A stretch of DNA of 64,000 nt from Diadema setosum (Eukaryota > Echinodermata > Echinoidea > Diadematoida > Diadematidae): positions 28,968,627 to 29,032,626 of the forward strand of contig CM067070.1 of NCBI GenBank assembly GCA_033980235.1, read 5' to 3'. The notes below the pieces were generated by a model that was not told the origin of the DNA, searched no databases, and saw only the letters and a program-made list of their open reading frames with translations. A program made the translations under genes and the position numbers. Shown here piece by piece: positions 25,514-37,740 of this stretch (position 1 is its first letter; the number at the start of each line of letters is the position of its first letter).

Positions 25514-25821
25514 CACAGATATAAACTGCACTACTGGGGTACACATATACATTAGTGCTTACACACCCATCAAAAAGTGTAAACATGCACATAACTTTGG
25601 AATCTGTCATAATTTCATTGTGGATTACAGACAAAGAGCTAACATACTAAAAAAGTTATGAGCAAAAAAGCAGGAACAGCATTTCTGTTTAGGTATCAGC
25701 TGTCAAATTTCAGTATATGTTTAATCTTTAAAAATCAAGAACATGAAAGCTCTTTTCGAACTTCAATTATTACCGTCTCAAGAGCCTGAATTGATGTCAT
25801 TTCCGTTAGTTCTTGTGCCAT
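16430..25821 (-). CDS. Helical-LRR-ZU5-UPA-death domain protein, PIDD-like (gene 2)
   Basis: Nine exons join in phase on the minus strand: 25821-25774, 24950-23874, 22415-21590, 21401-21072, 20787-20558, 19855-19724, 19159-19018, 17458-17266 and 16751-16430 (TAG). They give about 1,099 aa. The start ATG has context CAAAATGG. Residues 17-375 are one helical, coiled-coil-rich exon. Residues 376-650 contain LRR-type strands (LPSLKVLNIQANSL, LMNLRLSTDSF). Residues ~662-755 are ZU5 (GGTLEIYRYGFTLCIPPGAL, FLKPLRLTIPHNA). HFS is at 787-789, then a UPA-like region, and a death domain spans ~1000-1085 (VGVHLGLSNVEAQNIM). LRR-ZU5-UPA-DD is the PIDD order; the helical module is extra and no NACHT is seen. 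A death-fold signalling role in the cytosol is inferred. The donor at 23874 is the weakest junction, and a missed exon there is possible. Confidence 0.85.
18426..18620 (-). pseudogene. C-terminal remnant of a LINE reverse transcriptase
   Basis: Minus-strand translation gives TKLWNILPKSLRQASFLE followed by FKNRLNTHIFNL, the typical last segment of a CR1/jockey-type ORF2. The preceding domains are absent. It lies in the intron of gene 2 between exons 19018 and 17458. Confidence 0.7.
20396..20541. repeat. (GATA)n-type microsatellite
   Basis: Imperfect GATA/GATG tetranucleotide array in an intron of gene 2, beginning 16 bp past the donor of the HFS exon. Confidence 0.9.
20702..20710 (-). other. 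Candidate HFS autoproteolysis site in gene 2
   Basis: Codons CAC TTT TCC encode His-Phe-Ser (residues ~787-789) within VMLDHFSFGFV, at the junction of the ZU5 and UPA-like parts. PIDD and FIIND proteins cut themselves between Phe and Ser at an equivalent (H/S)FS motif. The tripeptide and its place are seen; cleavage is inferred. Confidence 0.55.
23515..23820. repeat. Cluster of inverted GTTCGTTAAT-type motifs
   Basis: GTTATTCCAGAGGTTCGTTA near 23612 is mirrored by CCTCCGGAATAAC near 23693 and TTGGATTAACGAACC near 23713. Related GTTCGTAAATCCG copies lie near 23532. This looks like a decayed foldback element in the gene 2 intron between exons 23874 and 22415. Confidence 0.45.
25470..25519. repeat. 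(CA)n microsatellite
   Basis: CA dinucleotide array with minor interruptions, in the first intron of gene 2. Confidence 0.9.
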
Positions 25822-26749
25822 TTTGTCGGATATCCAATGTCGAAGTCAAGACGAGAAAGGAAATGGAATTCAGGAGAGGATGGACGCACTTCAATGACTC
25901 ATTAGATTCGTACTGCGTGACAGTCATTTCGGAGAGAGAGAGAAAATAGTATAAGTGTCAACATTGTTTTTAAATGAAATTAAATGACCATGTGTGCTAT
26001 AACAATCAACGCTTGGTCTGATACTTTCGTATAACAAGCTATCTAATCAGTTATTTTGATACGCTGCTTGTGATTTTGCATCTTCTCGAGCATAATGTGA
26101 TAGCTATTAGTTATGGCGTATATAAAACATGATACAGAATGGCACCAATACCCTTTAAATAAAGGAAATGAAGCGTGTCAGGATAAGGGTTCTTTCAACT
26201 GAAGAATGCCAATAGTTTCTTTTGTATAATGGCATTGTTGTGTCTTCAAGTGTGGGTGTGTAGAATTGGAATTTTTGTAGGAAAGGCTGGAGAACAAGCA
26301 GATTATCACCCAGTATGGAAGATTCGATTAGTTCATGTTTTTTTTAAGTACCAAATGTAGGCGACAATGATAATGATGATACTATAGTGATGATAGCTGT
26401 AGTAATACTTGTATTTCTGAAAAGGAATAATATTACACGCGATAAAATCATCAGGCGCTTAAATTAAACTTGAATATCTCATTTAAACTACAAAATGCCT
26501 CCTTCCCTGATCACCAGAAGACAATTAAAAAAAAAACACACAAAAATATGATACAAGTCGGCCCATACCAATGCAAGGATACTTATCTTTATATACTAGT
26601 ATTTTTATCAGGAAAAAAATCCTTCATGTTTCCATGCACAAATTTACTCTTCTTTTAACCACCACAATATCAGATGTTATAGGGTCGTCCATCTCGTTCT
26701 CCTATGTAGTCCTCGCAGTCTATGCAGAAGTACTGGATAATAACGTCAT

Positions 26750-27085
26750 AAAACCCTATACTGGATGGAACACAGTGTCTCATAGTGTGGTCACAGTGTG
26801 GTCACAATAGTCGACTAGGCCTATGTGAAAACGCTCGAATATATAGTATATATAATATATATATAATATATATATAATACTATAACAGTAGGATTATATA
26901 GAGATAATTTCGCACTGTGGTTTGGTTTTCACAAAGAGTTCACATGGTAATATTCTGTGTCACGCTGTGAATTGATGATTGATCGTGTGTTTACACTGTT
27001 AAAACGCTCGACTTTAACAGTATGAAGAGATTTCACAGTGTGTTCAAAATGTGTTCACGTTGTGTTCACGTTGTGTTCCAACTGG
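26750..27085. repeat. Possible decayed element with GGAACACA ends
   Basis: The left side ATGGAACACAGTGT plus repeated GTGTGGTCACA is imperfectly mirrored on the right by CACAGTGTGTTCA, GTGTTCACGTTGTGTTCC. AACGCTCGA occurs near both sides. Only imperfect inverted structure is visible. Confidence 0.35.
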
Positions 27086-27339
27086 ACCCCATGGAAGTTC
27101 AGCTTAACGTAGCTGAATATGGGCTATCAAGCCATCTCTCAGATGGGAAAATGAACAAAAAAGCAAACACTGTTTTTCTCACAGGGTGAGACACTGTTCT
27201 TTCCAGCAAGAAACGTAGATATGAAGGAAACAAACACATAAAGGAAAAAGAGACTGAGAAATGCATGCATGGATTGAATGATTTACCTGGCTCCATTGTT
27301 GGGATACATTGGAAGAGGGTGAGAGGGGGAGGGAGAAAG

Positions 27340-27391
<52 letters not shown>
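27340..27391. repeat. (CA)n microsatellite
   Basis: Perfect CA dinucleotide array of about 25 units. Confidence 0.9.
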
Positions 27392-27393
<2 letters not shown>

Positions 27394-27784
27394 TAATGTT
27401 GTAAACAGGCATTGATTCCAGAATTATAACATGAAGCACTGAATAGAATATGGAGGCAAAAGGACTTCACAATATGTGGGTGTAAGCCATGGTATCACCC
27501 TGTGTGATCATGTGAGTTGCCTGTTGGCATCGTATTGATGACATGACAACAATAGACTCTGTAAAAAAAAAAAAAAAAAAAAAACTATCGCGACGAAATG
27601 GAACGATCGAAGTGAAGCAGGAGGGAGATAACATACATTGTATGATAGGGTTAAGAGGGTACCTTGATCCCAGCTCACCGTATTCAACTTGATTTTTTTA
27701 TCAGGAAAGGGAACCCCTCCCCTCCCTCCTCCCCCCAGGTATCGGTGGTCATGGCCCGCCTCACCCAGGGTAGCCTCTCAAAGT

Positions 27785-28110
27785 GATGGTATAATTGAGG
27801 TTGAGATGGCGATTCGGGTTTAAGACTTTACGACATGATTTAAAACTACTAATCTTGTTTCAAATATTGAAAAGCATACAAATTTAAATCTAAAATGTCT
27901 TGGCTGAAAATCGGTTATGAATGACTCAGATATATAAAAAAAAAGGGGGGGGGCAGTGTGCTGATAAAAGGTTGGTCCCATACTTTATTAGGATCAATTT
28001 GGTTTGCTCTATCTTTGTATAATATTTCAGCCATTTCAGAACAGATTTTCATCAAATTAATTAATAAACTCTCACAAAGCGTTAAAACATTAATCCCATC
28101 TCAATCATAG
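27785..28110. mobile_element. Diverged member of the 33130/50792 MITE family
   Basis: GATGGTATAATTGAGG at the left and CCCATCTCAATCATA at the right are imperfect inverted ends. The inside shares 'AAAATCGGTT' and 'AGATATA' blocks, in the same order, with the copy at 33130-33515. Confidence 0.4.
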
Positions 28111-28280
28111 CTAGGCCTATGTATCATCCCTTAAATGCTAATGCTAGCAAGCACTGTTCTTCGAGAGGCTCGTTATAATAAGCGTTGTCATCCACCCACT
28201 TTAACACAAAGATTAAGAGGGACAAAAATCTTGTCCATCTGCCGTAAAACTGGGAAGATGCACTATCACATCGCATTATT

Positions 28281-29459
28281 GTATCCCCCGAACAGAGTTC
28301 GGAGGATACTATGGATTTGGCCTCGTCGCGTCGCGTCCGCCGCGTCCGCCGCCGCCGCAGAGATTTCCTTGTGAGCGCTCTACTGGCTGCAGTCCTTCTT
28401 CGATCATCTTCAAATTTGGTGTATTATGGTAAGACGAAGACGCCTATTGTTTTTGGTGTGGGCGGAGACATCGTTGCCATGGTAATAAGATTTTTTTTTT
28501 TTTGTGGAAATAGCAGAGATTTTCTTGTGAGCGTTCTACCGGCTGCGTTTCTTCTCCAATCATCTTCAAATTTGGCATGAAGGTCCATTATAGTAAAGAC
28601 GTCTATTGTTTTTGGTGATGGCGCCCTCGCTTGTTCCGTCTTTATACATGAAAAGGTATATCCAATAGGGTCTGCTTGTGTGCGCTCTATCATGTCTATT
28701 GGCTGCAATTCTTCTTCGATCATCTTCAAATTTGGCATGAAGGTGTATTATGGTAAGATAAAGAGGCGTATTGTTTTTGGTAATGGCGCCCGCGCTTGTT
28801 TCGTCTTTATACATGAAAAGGTAAATTCAATAGGGTCTGCTTGTGAGCGCTCTGCTGGCTTTTTTTTTTTTTTTGTTTCAAACAATATTTTATTTCGATT
28901 CCATCATCCATCGTTGATTACAATTCAACAATTAGTTGTGTTGCTTGCTGCGTGACATTTCAAACGTATATCAAAATATTACAAAATAATTCTTAGGACT
29001 GTCATTGTGTCAATATCTGATTATTCTACTATACAATACACAGCAACTGCTTCACAAATATAGTCATCCCCGCAATAATTATAAGATCAATTTTTGATAA
29101 TGCCTAATGGGTCAGCAATACCATTATGTATGTACAATACACATTACAAAATATATCCATTGACTGCGTCCTGTATACTCATCACAGCAGTAATTATTAG
29201 ATAATGAAATCAAATATTGTTGAGGGGTCAAACAAAAGGCCTGCATACCTATGTATCACTCTATGTATCAGGGGTCAACAAAAAGCCTACATACCTATGC
29301 ACACACATACATACAAAAGCTTTACAAATCTACATGATCAGTGTCTGTACATAATCCATACCTATAAAACATTACCCCTTCATCGCTCACCCGTATAACT
29401 TCATCAACACTTCCTCCTCTAGATAGGCATACTCCAGGTATACCTCACTCCAGCACAGA

Positions 29460-29494
<35 letters not shown>

Positions 29495-31693
29495 ACACAC
29501 ACGCCCACAAACACCGAACCTGTTCACCAAACAATCAACAACAAAAAGCACAAAGAGGTAGCAATAGATGCGGAGTACGAATCACCGTGTCATTAGTTGA
29601 TTCCATTTCCTGCTGTGCAAGGCCAGCGTCCCTCGTTTCATTGCTAATTTCCTTTCTACTTCTCGACTGTCCCGCATTCTTTCTCTAATTTCTCTTATCA
29701 ATGGGGGCCTGCTCTTTTCCTTCGAAAATACAAATATCATCCATTTTATCAATAATATCAAATGGTTTATGAGTTGCCCTTTTCCAATATCCTGCGTTTT
29801 AATACCGACATGAACAGATTGCCAATCTAACTTTTGCATCTGGGGTAAAACAAAAACCTCACTACACAATTTCCAAATCTGATTGACTTCCCTACAATAA
29901 AAAAAACAAATGTTCATAAGTCACAACCTCAGAATAACAGAATGTACATTGGTTATCTCCTACAAAACCAAAAGAAAATAACTTAGCTTTTGTATATATT
30001 AAACCATACAACATTTTATATTAAAATTCACGCAGCTTACAATCAAGAGTAGACTTCCGAGGCCTTAAAAAAATCAATCTAATATCTATTTCCTGAAAAT
30101 TATGTAAACCAACTAAATTATTATATGCTGATGATGTTCCAATTCCATCCCTCATCAATGCTTTATAAATAAGTTTTGACGTTATATCCTGTATGGCTGG
30201 CTGCTGTTCTTCATCGATCATCTTCAAATTTGGCATAAAGGTGTATTATGATAAGACAAAAATGCCTATGGTTTTTGGTAATGGCGCCCTCGCTTGTTTC
30301 GTCTTTATACATGAAAAGGTAAATCCAATAGGGTCTGCTTGTGAGCGCTCTACTGCATGGCTGCAGTCCTTCTTCGATCATCTTCAAATTTGGCATGTAA
30401 TGATTGAAGGTGTATTGTGGTAAGATGAAGATGCCTATTGTTTTTGGTGATGGCGCCCTCGCTTGTTCCGTCTTTATACATGAAAAGTTAAATTCAATAG
30501 GGTCTGCCTGCGAGCGCTCCTTCGATCATCTTCAAATTTGGCATGAAGGTGTATTATGATAAGACAAAGATGCCTATGGTTTTTGGTAATGGCGCCCGCG
30601 CTTGTTTCGTCTTTATACATGAAAAGGTAAATCCAATAGGGTCTGCTTGTGAGCGCTCTACTGCATGGCTGCAGTCCTTCTTCGATCATCTTCAAATTTG
30701 GCATGTAATGATTGAAGGTGTATTGTGGTAAGATGAAGATGCCTATTGTTTTTGGTGATGGCGCCCTCGCTTGTTCCGTCTTTATACATGAAAAGTTAAA
30801 TTCAATAGGGTCTGCCTGCGAGCGCTCCTTCGATCATCTTGAAATTTGGCATGAAGGTGTATTATTATAAGACAAAGATGCCTATGGTTTTTGATGATGG
30901 CGCCCTCGCCTGTTCTGTCTTTATACATGAAAAGGTAAATCCAATAGGGTCTGCTTGTGAGCGCTCTACTGGCTGCAGTTCTTCTTAGATCATCTTCAAA
31001 TTTGGCATGAAGGTGTATTATGGTATTAAAGACGAAGACGCCTATTGTTTTGGGTGTGGGCGGAGACGTCGTTGCCATGGTAACAAGAACTTTTGTGGAA
31101 ATAGCAGAGATTTCCTTGTGAGCGCTCTACCGGCTGCGTTTCTTTTCTCCAATCATGGGTATGATTGGGTGTTAGGTTCAAGGCAGACTAAAGATTTGGA
31201 TTAGGGTAAGCGTTAAGCTTTATGTGCGCTTCAACACTAAGATTCCTTGCTGGAGCATTTTTGTCATCACAGCATTTGTCATGGAACCCGCTTTGTCAGG
31301 TAACAAAACAATGAAATATCAGAAGTGGAAACAAAAAAAAAAGAACCAAAAAAAAAAAAAAAAGATTGTCTGCATTGATACCTGTTGTCACCTATTGCCA
31401 TATTATACATTTTTATCCCAAATTCATCCAAATTGCAGATTGGAATAGGGTTAGGTTTACAATGCATCCAGTTTACTCTATAATTGTATTCCCTCACAGG
31501 TACTACCAGAGGATACTTTAGATTTTGCAGAGTTACACCACTGCATCATATTATTGTCATCAAATTTGGTACCCAGGGGCAAAATGTGGACAGGATCATT
31601 GTTGTCATGATAACTGTATTTATTTATGGAATTTCTGTGTGAGCTATATAATTATATTGCGATGATGTATGATGCTGTGGGTTCGGGGGATAC
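28281..31693. mobile_element. 3.4-kb element with 13-bp perfect TIRs and internal tandem array
   Basis: GTATCCCCCGAAC (28281-28293) is exactly mirrored by GTTCGGGGGATAC (31681-31693). If the leading TA belongs to the target, this fits a TA-targeting DNA transposon. Inside are repeated ~170-bp units with CTTCGATCATCTTCAAATTT, GGCATGAAGGTGTATTATGG and ATGGCGCCC blocks, near 28390, 28550, 28720, 30210, 30375, 30530, 30680, 30830 and 30990. A LINE fragment is inserted in one unit. No transposase is visible, so it is non-autonomous. Confidence 0.65.
28860..30187 (-). mobile_element. 5'-truncated L1/Tx1-like LINE inside the 28281-31693 element
   Basis: On the minus strand the coding remnant reads SKLIYKALMRDGIGTSSAYN, then after stops FFYCREVNQIWKLCSEVF and INHLILLIKWMIFVFSKEK, which resemble the C-terminal end of Tx1/L1-type ORF2. 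A 15-bp poly-T at 28860-28874 is its poly-A tail. The flanking CTGGCT on both sides is a short candidate target-site duplication. It carries a (CA)n block at 29461-29504. It is dead and truncated. Confidence 0.7.
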
Positions 31694-32175
31694 ATGTGCT
31701 CGGCTGCGCTACCCGCCGAGCACCGATTTCTAGTTCATACATGAACTACACTGTATTGCTACTTCTCATACGTGAACTTATTCATCACAATCCCCATGTG
31801 GCGCAAAGAAGATTATGTCAAGTAACTACGGAACCCCGCGCCAGCGGCCGCCATCCAGAGGATAAAGTTTTGCACGTCCTCTTTGTGCGTGTTTCATATT
31901 GAAAATGTGTGGTTTTTTTTATCGACTGAGCTTCAAAAGAGTGTCTAGAAAGCTTCTGCGGCTACACAAATAAGTTCAACAACAGTATAACAATGAACAT
32001 GTCGTCTTTTGTCGAGACATGAATTATTGTTGCGCGACAAACGCATCCCCCACCCTTCCCCACTAAAGACTATACCAGTATACCCTCGTCTGTACTTGCT
32101 GGTGCAAAGAGGGTTTGCTTCATCTACGTCGTGGTCTGATTTCGCTGCAGTTTACATACAGTATTCTTTATCTTC

Positions 32176-32242
<67 letters not shown>

Positions 32243-32249
32243 CATATAT

Positions 32250-32342
<93 letters not shown>

Positions 32343-33129
32343 CATACATCTTGGCTGAGAACATGCCAACTACAGCTTTCCGCGTGATCTTGTTCTCTGG
32401 TGTGTATGTATTACAGAATGTCATTAACTTCCAATCCATACTCTTTGACCTTTGCCAGACTGCAAAATAATATAAGCTCCTTCTCGGGGTGCGCATGCAT
32501 TGAAACCAGGAACTAAAAGTATATGATAGGTCCTTATGAATAGTACTTAGGCAACTCTACACAAAGGCACAAGTCCGACGGTCCCTGGCCAGGAAAAATC
32601 ACTGTCAGACCAGTAACTTTTTTTCAGGAATGGACCAGTAAAACGTGTAAAAATTGGGTACCTACTTGTCCGACAGACAGGCCCATTAGAAAACAGACGG
32701 ATTGAACCATTAGAAACAGACAGTTTGGACCATTAGAATAAAAAATGGTTATAAGTGTGTATAGTCAGTACGTGTGCAGCCCTGACGTAGGACACGTCAA
32801 TTTGTGTTCTTTGTAAATGTGTGTTTGTTTATTTTTCTTGTTTGTTTTTTAGCTTTCTCTTGTTCCCATATCTCTTCCACTCATTCATTATCCTCTTAAT
32901 GTGGGGAATGAGAGTCCTCCCTGAGACTGGGATCTTTAGTCAATCGTTGACTATCCCCGAATGCAGCAGTGTGCCAAAATGAGCAGAAATGCATTACATT
33001 CTCGAATCACCATGATTCCAACACTCTCCTACACTGAACTTCCCGATTTGAATTGACGTATCCTGATCCTGAGTGTTCAGCAATAGTACGCGGCACCTGA
33101 AGTTTGGGCCTAAACATTTAATATTCATA
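31694..33129. other. Gene-free stretch with compound microsatellite
   Basis: Contains the (TA)n(CA)n(TA)n block at about 32179-32340 and otherwise AT-rich unique sequence. No splice-supported exon is seen. Confidence 0.5.
32179..32340. repeat. Compound (TA)n(CA)n(TA)n microsatellite
   Basis: About 31 TA units, a short spacer, about 11 CA units and about 33 further TA units. It produces spurious IYIYIY frames on both strands. Confidence 0.95.
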
Positions 33130-33515
33130 TTAAAGGGATGGTATAGTATTGGTGGCGATTAGGATTGAGCTTGTAACTTTTTGCAAGATACTGAGAAACC
33201 ACTTATGAAATGTAACAGAGCATACCACTCGAAAACAGGAATTCAAAGCTTCTTTCATTAAAATCGGTTTTAAACGGTCGAGATATAAAAAAACAAAGTG
33301 TAAGATGGAAATCTTAACAAAAATTGAGTCCTATCTGTAACACTTGTTTTGGATATCTCAGCCATTAGGCAATCAAATTTTCATCACATAAAGTTGAAAT
33401 CCTTGTGGAATTACATGCCTTTTCATATTTAACAACAGGTTTCTCATTATCTCACGCAAAATGTTCGAAACCTAAAGCTATATAGGTCTCAACCAAAACT
33501 GTGCCATTCCTTTAA
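33130..33515. mobile_element. 386-bp MITE, TTAAAGGGATGG ends
   Basis: The left end TTAAAGGGATGGTATAGT is mirrored at the right by ACTGTGCCATTCCTTTAA. It shares ends and internal blocks (TGAGAAACC, TTATGAAAT) with the copy at 50792-51203. Confidence 0.75.
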
Positions 33516-33864
33516 AGTTATGAGACTATAGGCCACCGTGTAAAATAAGGCAGATGAGGTGGCTTTTTGAAAAAAAAAAAATATTGCAGAAGCTCTGCCC
33601 CTCCCCCTCCCTTTCCTTATTGGCTTGCGTTTTCTGCCTGTCAAAATGTTCTTAACCATTTTGTTTTGCATTGGTATGTAACGCCTCCGCATGACGTCAT
33701 GCCCACCTGTCCATCATGGAAACCAGAGGGATTCTCTGAAATGACACTGGCTTGACCAGGCTGAAAACTTGTTCTGTGACGTCCTTAATGACGTCCACAT
33801 TCCAGAGAGTATGAGACCTACCATCAGTGATACTCTTTCCTTGTATTTTGACGTCATTATACAC

Positions 33865-34125
33865 TCTAAAAAAAAAAAATTCCGGGTCAGAACTGACCCT
33901 GAACTGGGTCCGTTGGAGTCACACACCGTTCTGGGTCAAAAATGACTTGGAGTTTGGTCATGAAGACCCGGAATGGGGTCACCCTGACCCAAGTCATGAC
34001 TCAGGATGTGGGGTCATAATTTTATCTGACCCCATTCCTTGCTATTTCTGACCCAGAACGGTGTGTGACCCTAACGGGCCCAGTTCCGGGTCAGCTCTTA
34101 CCCATTTTTTTAAGGGTCTCTTCAT
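33865..34125. mobile_element. 260-bp foldback element rich in GGGTCA
   Basis: Left arm blocks CCGGGTCAGAACTGACCC and TCACACACCGTTCTGGGTCA are mirrored by TGACCCAGAACGGTGTGTGA and CAGTTCCGGGTCAGCTC. The ends CTCTAAAAAAAA and TTTTTTTAAGGG resemble the ends of the 15771-15950 element. Almost the whole element can fold as one hairpin. Confidence 0.8.
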
Positions 34126-34581
34126 GCCGCAAGCATTGAATTCCAACCACTGTCTTTTACTTTCATTGTGCGCCACAGAATCTCCTTATTTGGTCCTGCT
34201 GATGCAAGCTCACGTTTTTAAAGTCGCGCTACTTGTTTAACCATTAAAGCAACATATTTCTTACACAGCAAATATCAATAAATTGAGACAAGAAAGAAGA
34301 AATAGGAAGAAAGAGCACGGCAAGTCTTACAGAGATTGTTTTTAAAATACTCTCATGAGTAGTTGCTGGATCTCACAATAGAGATCATAGTCAGATTGTG
34401 CTATTTATAGGTCTACAAACTCACCCTGCACATTTTTTTTTTCCAGAAATTGAAATAAAAAATCTTTGGATTTTTTTTTTGCACAATCATGATATTGATA
34501 CGAGGTAGTATTACCAGCAGATAAATAATTTTGTAGCATGAAATGAATGGGATTTTTTTTTTCAGTTTTGCTACGACAGGT

Positions 34582-34615
<34 letters not shown>

Positions 34616-35602
34616 TCGGTCTGGCGTACAGGCTTGCTTAGCTTTCCGGATTCGGAGCACAAATCTTAAAACTTTGTACCAGTATAACCAATTTATAGTT
34701 GTTCAATGTAAAAATCTGAAAATCAGCTGGAGTTCTATTTCTAGTTCATGGATATTACAAAACTTTAGTAAGTCTTTCAGTCTTGAGTGAGCATTTACGC
34801 TCTTCATATTACATGTATAGTGTACTGATAGCAAACTCGAAACAAGCATCTGGTATCTGAGTGTCTATCTCTAAATAGACATTGACTGATACTGATTTTC
34901 TGTGCATTCTTTGTTTTCAACTCAAATAGCTTTCGTTATAGGATGATGGTATACATTGCACAGGAAATCAGTCATGAATAGAATGAACTTAATTAGAATG
35001 CAAACTTTCACTTTAGTTTGATAATCCCGCCTTATAGCTTATGAGTGGAGTGATAGGATATAATATCATGCATAACCCATCACGTGGACAGAGCAACTTT
35101 CCCACCCAAGTCAAACTTTTCTGATAATTTTGGTGTTATTAAGCACTTGAGTATATTTGACCCTATACAGTCTTCAAAGTACTTTTCTCAATACACACTA
35201 TCCCAGAATGTGAATGTACCTTTAAGTATTTGTCATTCTTTAGGCGTTAACATGGTCGTCTTCGAATCTATCCCTAATCAAAAATCCAGGTTGAGCAATT
35301 ATTAGTGGTGTTGTAGTGTATAGGATCATATTTATGTGTGTTGCACTTGCTTTGGACGTGCAGTAAAGATACTCAGAGCATATCAAAAATGTTACTGACA
35401 TTTATGTTAATCAGAATCTGATGTTGACCTTGAAACAAAAGAGTGAAGAAAAAGAAAAGAAAAGCGTAATATGAACTTAAAGAAGATTAATGATCATTAT
35501 GAATAATTGTGAAATTATGAATCATTATGAATAAAATGGGGAAATAGTGTTGAGTCATTATTTGTTGTTATTATTATCATTATAATCATTATTATTATTA
35601 TT

Positions 35603-35633
<31 letters not shown>

Positions 35634-37740
35634 CTATCATTATTGAACAGGGAAAATATATCATGGCCTTTATTTATGTCTTGTCCTGTTAAGAGCCTCA
35701 GTACGTTCTAATGAGCACATAAATTTTTTTTTCAAAAGCGATACGAAGTATATAATCCGTATAAAAGAGGCCTCTTGTTAAATTTTGCTCCAGCTGTCCA
35801 AAGCTTTGCGGTTTCTTACATATTGTAATTCCTTTTTATGTATTTCTTTACAGAAAAGAAAATTATTAATCATCATAATCGTAATCGATGGCATATAACA
35901 ACAGTACGAGGGCTAACTCAGCCGACATTTGATTTCAGGATGCAATGCGTTACACAGTCTTACTGCATTAGTACTAGAACGACAATGATCACCATTTTCC
36001 CATAGTTTATTGCATTTCACGTTTTTCATTCTTTTTCATCAATTTTGAGGGAATAGACAGAAGTGAAAGCAAAAAAAAAAAAAAAATCCTAAACACCCCT
36101 CCCTCTTTCTTCCTCTTTTTCATTCGCCCCTGCTTCCCTTCCTTGGAATCTTTTGTTGCCAAAAGCAAAAAGAATCCCATCGATCCTATACCGAATTTCC
36201 GATTTGTATTCTGTGTACATTAAAGCAGTATAAGTCATTGATGTAATTCCCCTATCAACCAATTAAGTTCCAGAAGACTCATTTCTGAGGCTTAGTAATA
36301 TAGCATTGTCTTTTTCAGTTTGCAGTTACACTAATTCATCACAATAATGTTCATAGGGTAAAAGAAAGCTTTTTACTTTAAGCTACAGTTGTCATGTACG
36401 ATATTATATATCAGAAAGAGAGCAAATAACGCTTGTAAAGTCGATCTTGGACATGAGAAGGTAAAAGTTTGGATACAAAATCAATAAACCATGACACATT
36501 GTTTCTATAGACCTGCGACGTATCAATGTTTTGATGATTTAAAAAAAAAGGCGGGAGAAAGTGTATCATAGATTAGCAATGTTCCTCTTCTCAATGATAC
36601 GCCCATTAATATTACAGCCTATTTCAATACAGGGATACGTGGTGCACATCACATCAACATTTTAGAAAGTGAAAACAAGTTCATCGATCGTTTTCTTAGC
36701 GATACCATTTTCGATGAAATTACAATGTATACCTTTTAAAAGCTGCAGCTTCTTGCACTGATTGGCAGTTCACATCAACACCTGTTCGTGTTGGGGGAAA
36801 TGTGAATATGAAACAACCGGGTAGAATAAGCGTAAATAAAATGTATATATGTGTTGCAGACTGGGGCTACGTGCAAATGAACTATTCAAACAGCTTTTAA
36901 AGTAGGCCTATAACACTTTTTCTAGAAGCGGTTGATGAAGTAAACCGACTTGAATGAGTCGTGAAACTGATAGAGTATACATGAATGCAAGAGCTTCCGA
37001 AGAGATGCAACACTTTACCTCTGTCACTAGAATATGGGGAGTACTTACCAGACGACGGATTTCACGGGCACAGCTCTAAATGTATCAACTTTTCCTTACG
37101 GCAATTATTATTATTTTTCAATATAATATTTCAGAGATGGCCGGTAAGAGAACTCATTTTCGATAGTTCGGCATGCGTACGATTGTATATCAGGCATCGA
37201 TGTCTCCGTGTTAGCAAGTCCTCTTCTCTCTGTGTATGCTGATGGCTGAAGGATAGAATGTATGATTTTAGAACAGCATGTACTAGCTTGATGAATGCTT
37301 TCACGCTGGAGCACCCAAATATAATAAGGTAGCTCAGTTCCTCTGGCTCAGAGTTGAATATTTTGAGTTGATGGATGGCTCATGAGACGTATGATTGGTT
37401 GATCGGAATAAAGGACAAACACGATAAAGCCATGCATTCTTCCTGGTCGTCGACATCATTCATACAGTGAAGCGTTATTGAATCCAGTTTGATAGTTTAG
37501 CTTGACAAAGCGTATGTGTTGAACTTCAGGGCCGTATGTGCATGTAGATGGGTGGAAATTTGCTTTTGTTGTAACAATGCCATCTGCCCTGCAGCTGCGG
37601 CTTAGACGGAACGAAATGTTAATGTTCCTATAATTATAAAGTGAAACACGGTGCAGCTGGAAAAGAAAAGTACAACTCAAAAATAATCATTTAATCGATT
37701 CTTGTTTTCACTTCTGTATAGAGTAGGTCCAAGACCATAT
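34126..37740. other. 3.6-kb gene-free intergenic stretch
   Basis: AT-rich sequence with a 34-bp poly-T (34581-34614), (ATT)n/(ATC)n trinucleotide tracts at about 35562-35645 and an A run near 36070. No exon with splice sites, recognisable protein motif or structured element was found. Confidence 0.5.

Larger units (their letters stand above)
25822..27784. other. Upstream region of gene 2
   Basis: This region should hold the gene 2 promoter, but I see no clear TATA or other core motif. A (CT)n-rich stretch near 25932-25945 lies within 130 bp of the start codon. The rest is AT-rich, with an (AT)n patch near 26840-26880, mirrored CACAGTGTG/CACACTGTG motifs at about 26750-27085, a (CA)n array at 27340-27391 and a poly-A run at 27562-27584. 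No coding exon is supported. Confidence 0.45.

Noticed and set aside
16430..25821. NLR (NACHT-LRR) receptor
   Set aside because: No Walker A/P-loop or NACHT sequence in any exon; the LRR is followed by ZU5 and a death domain instead.
28424..31078. Series of similar minus-strand frames (MPNLKMIEE...)
   Set aside because: They recur because the ~170-bp DNA unit recurs; the frame is broken in other units and reads like no known protein.
32009..32496. Open frames of 84-153 codons on both strands
   Set aside because: Driven by the (TA)n/(CA)n microsatellite (IYIYIY, HTHTHT).
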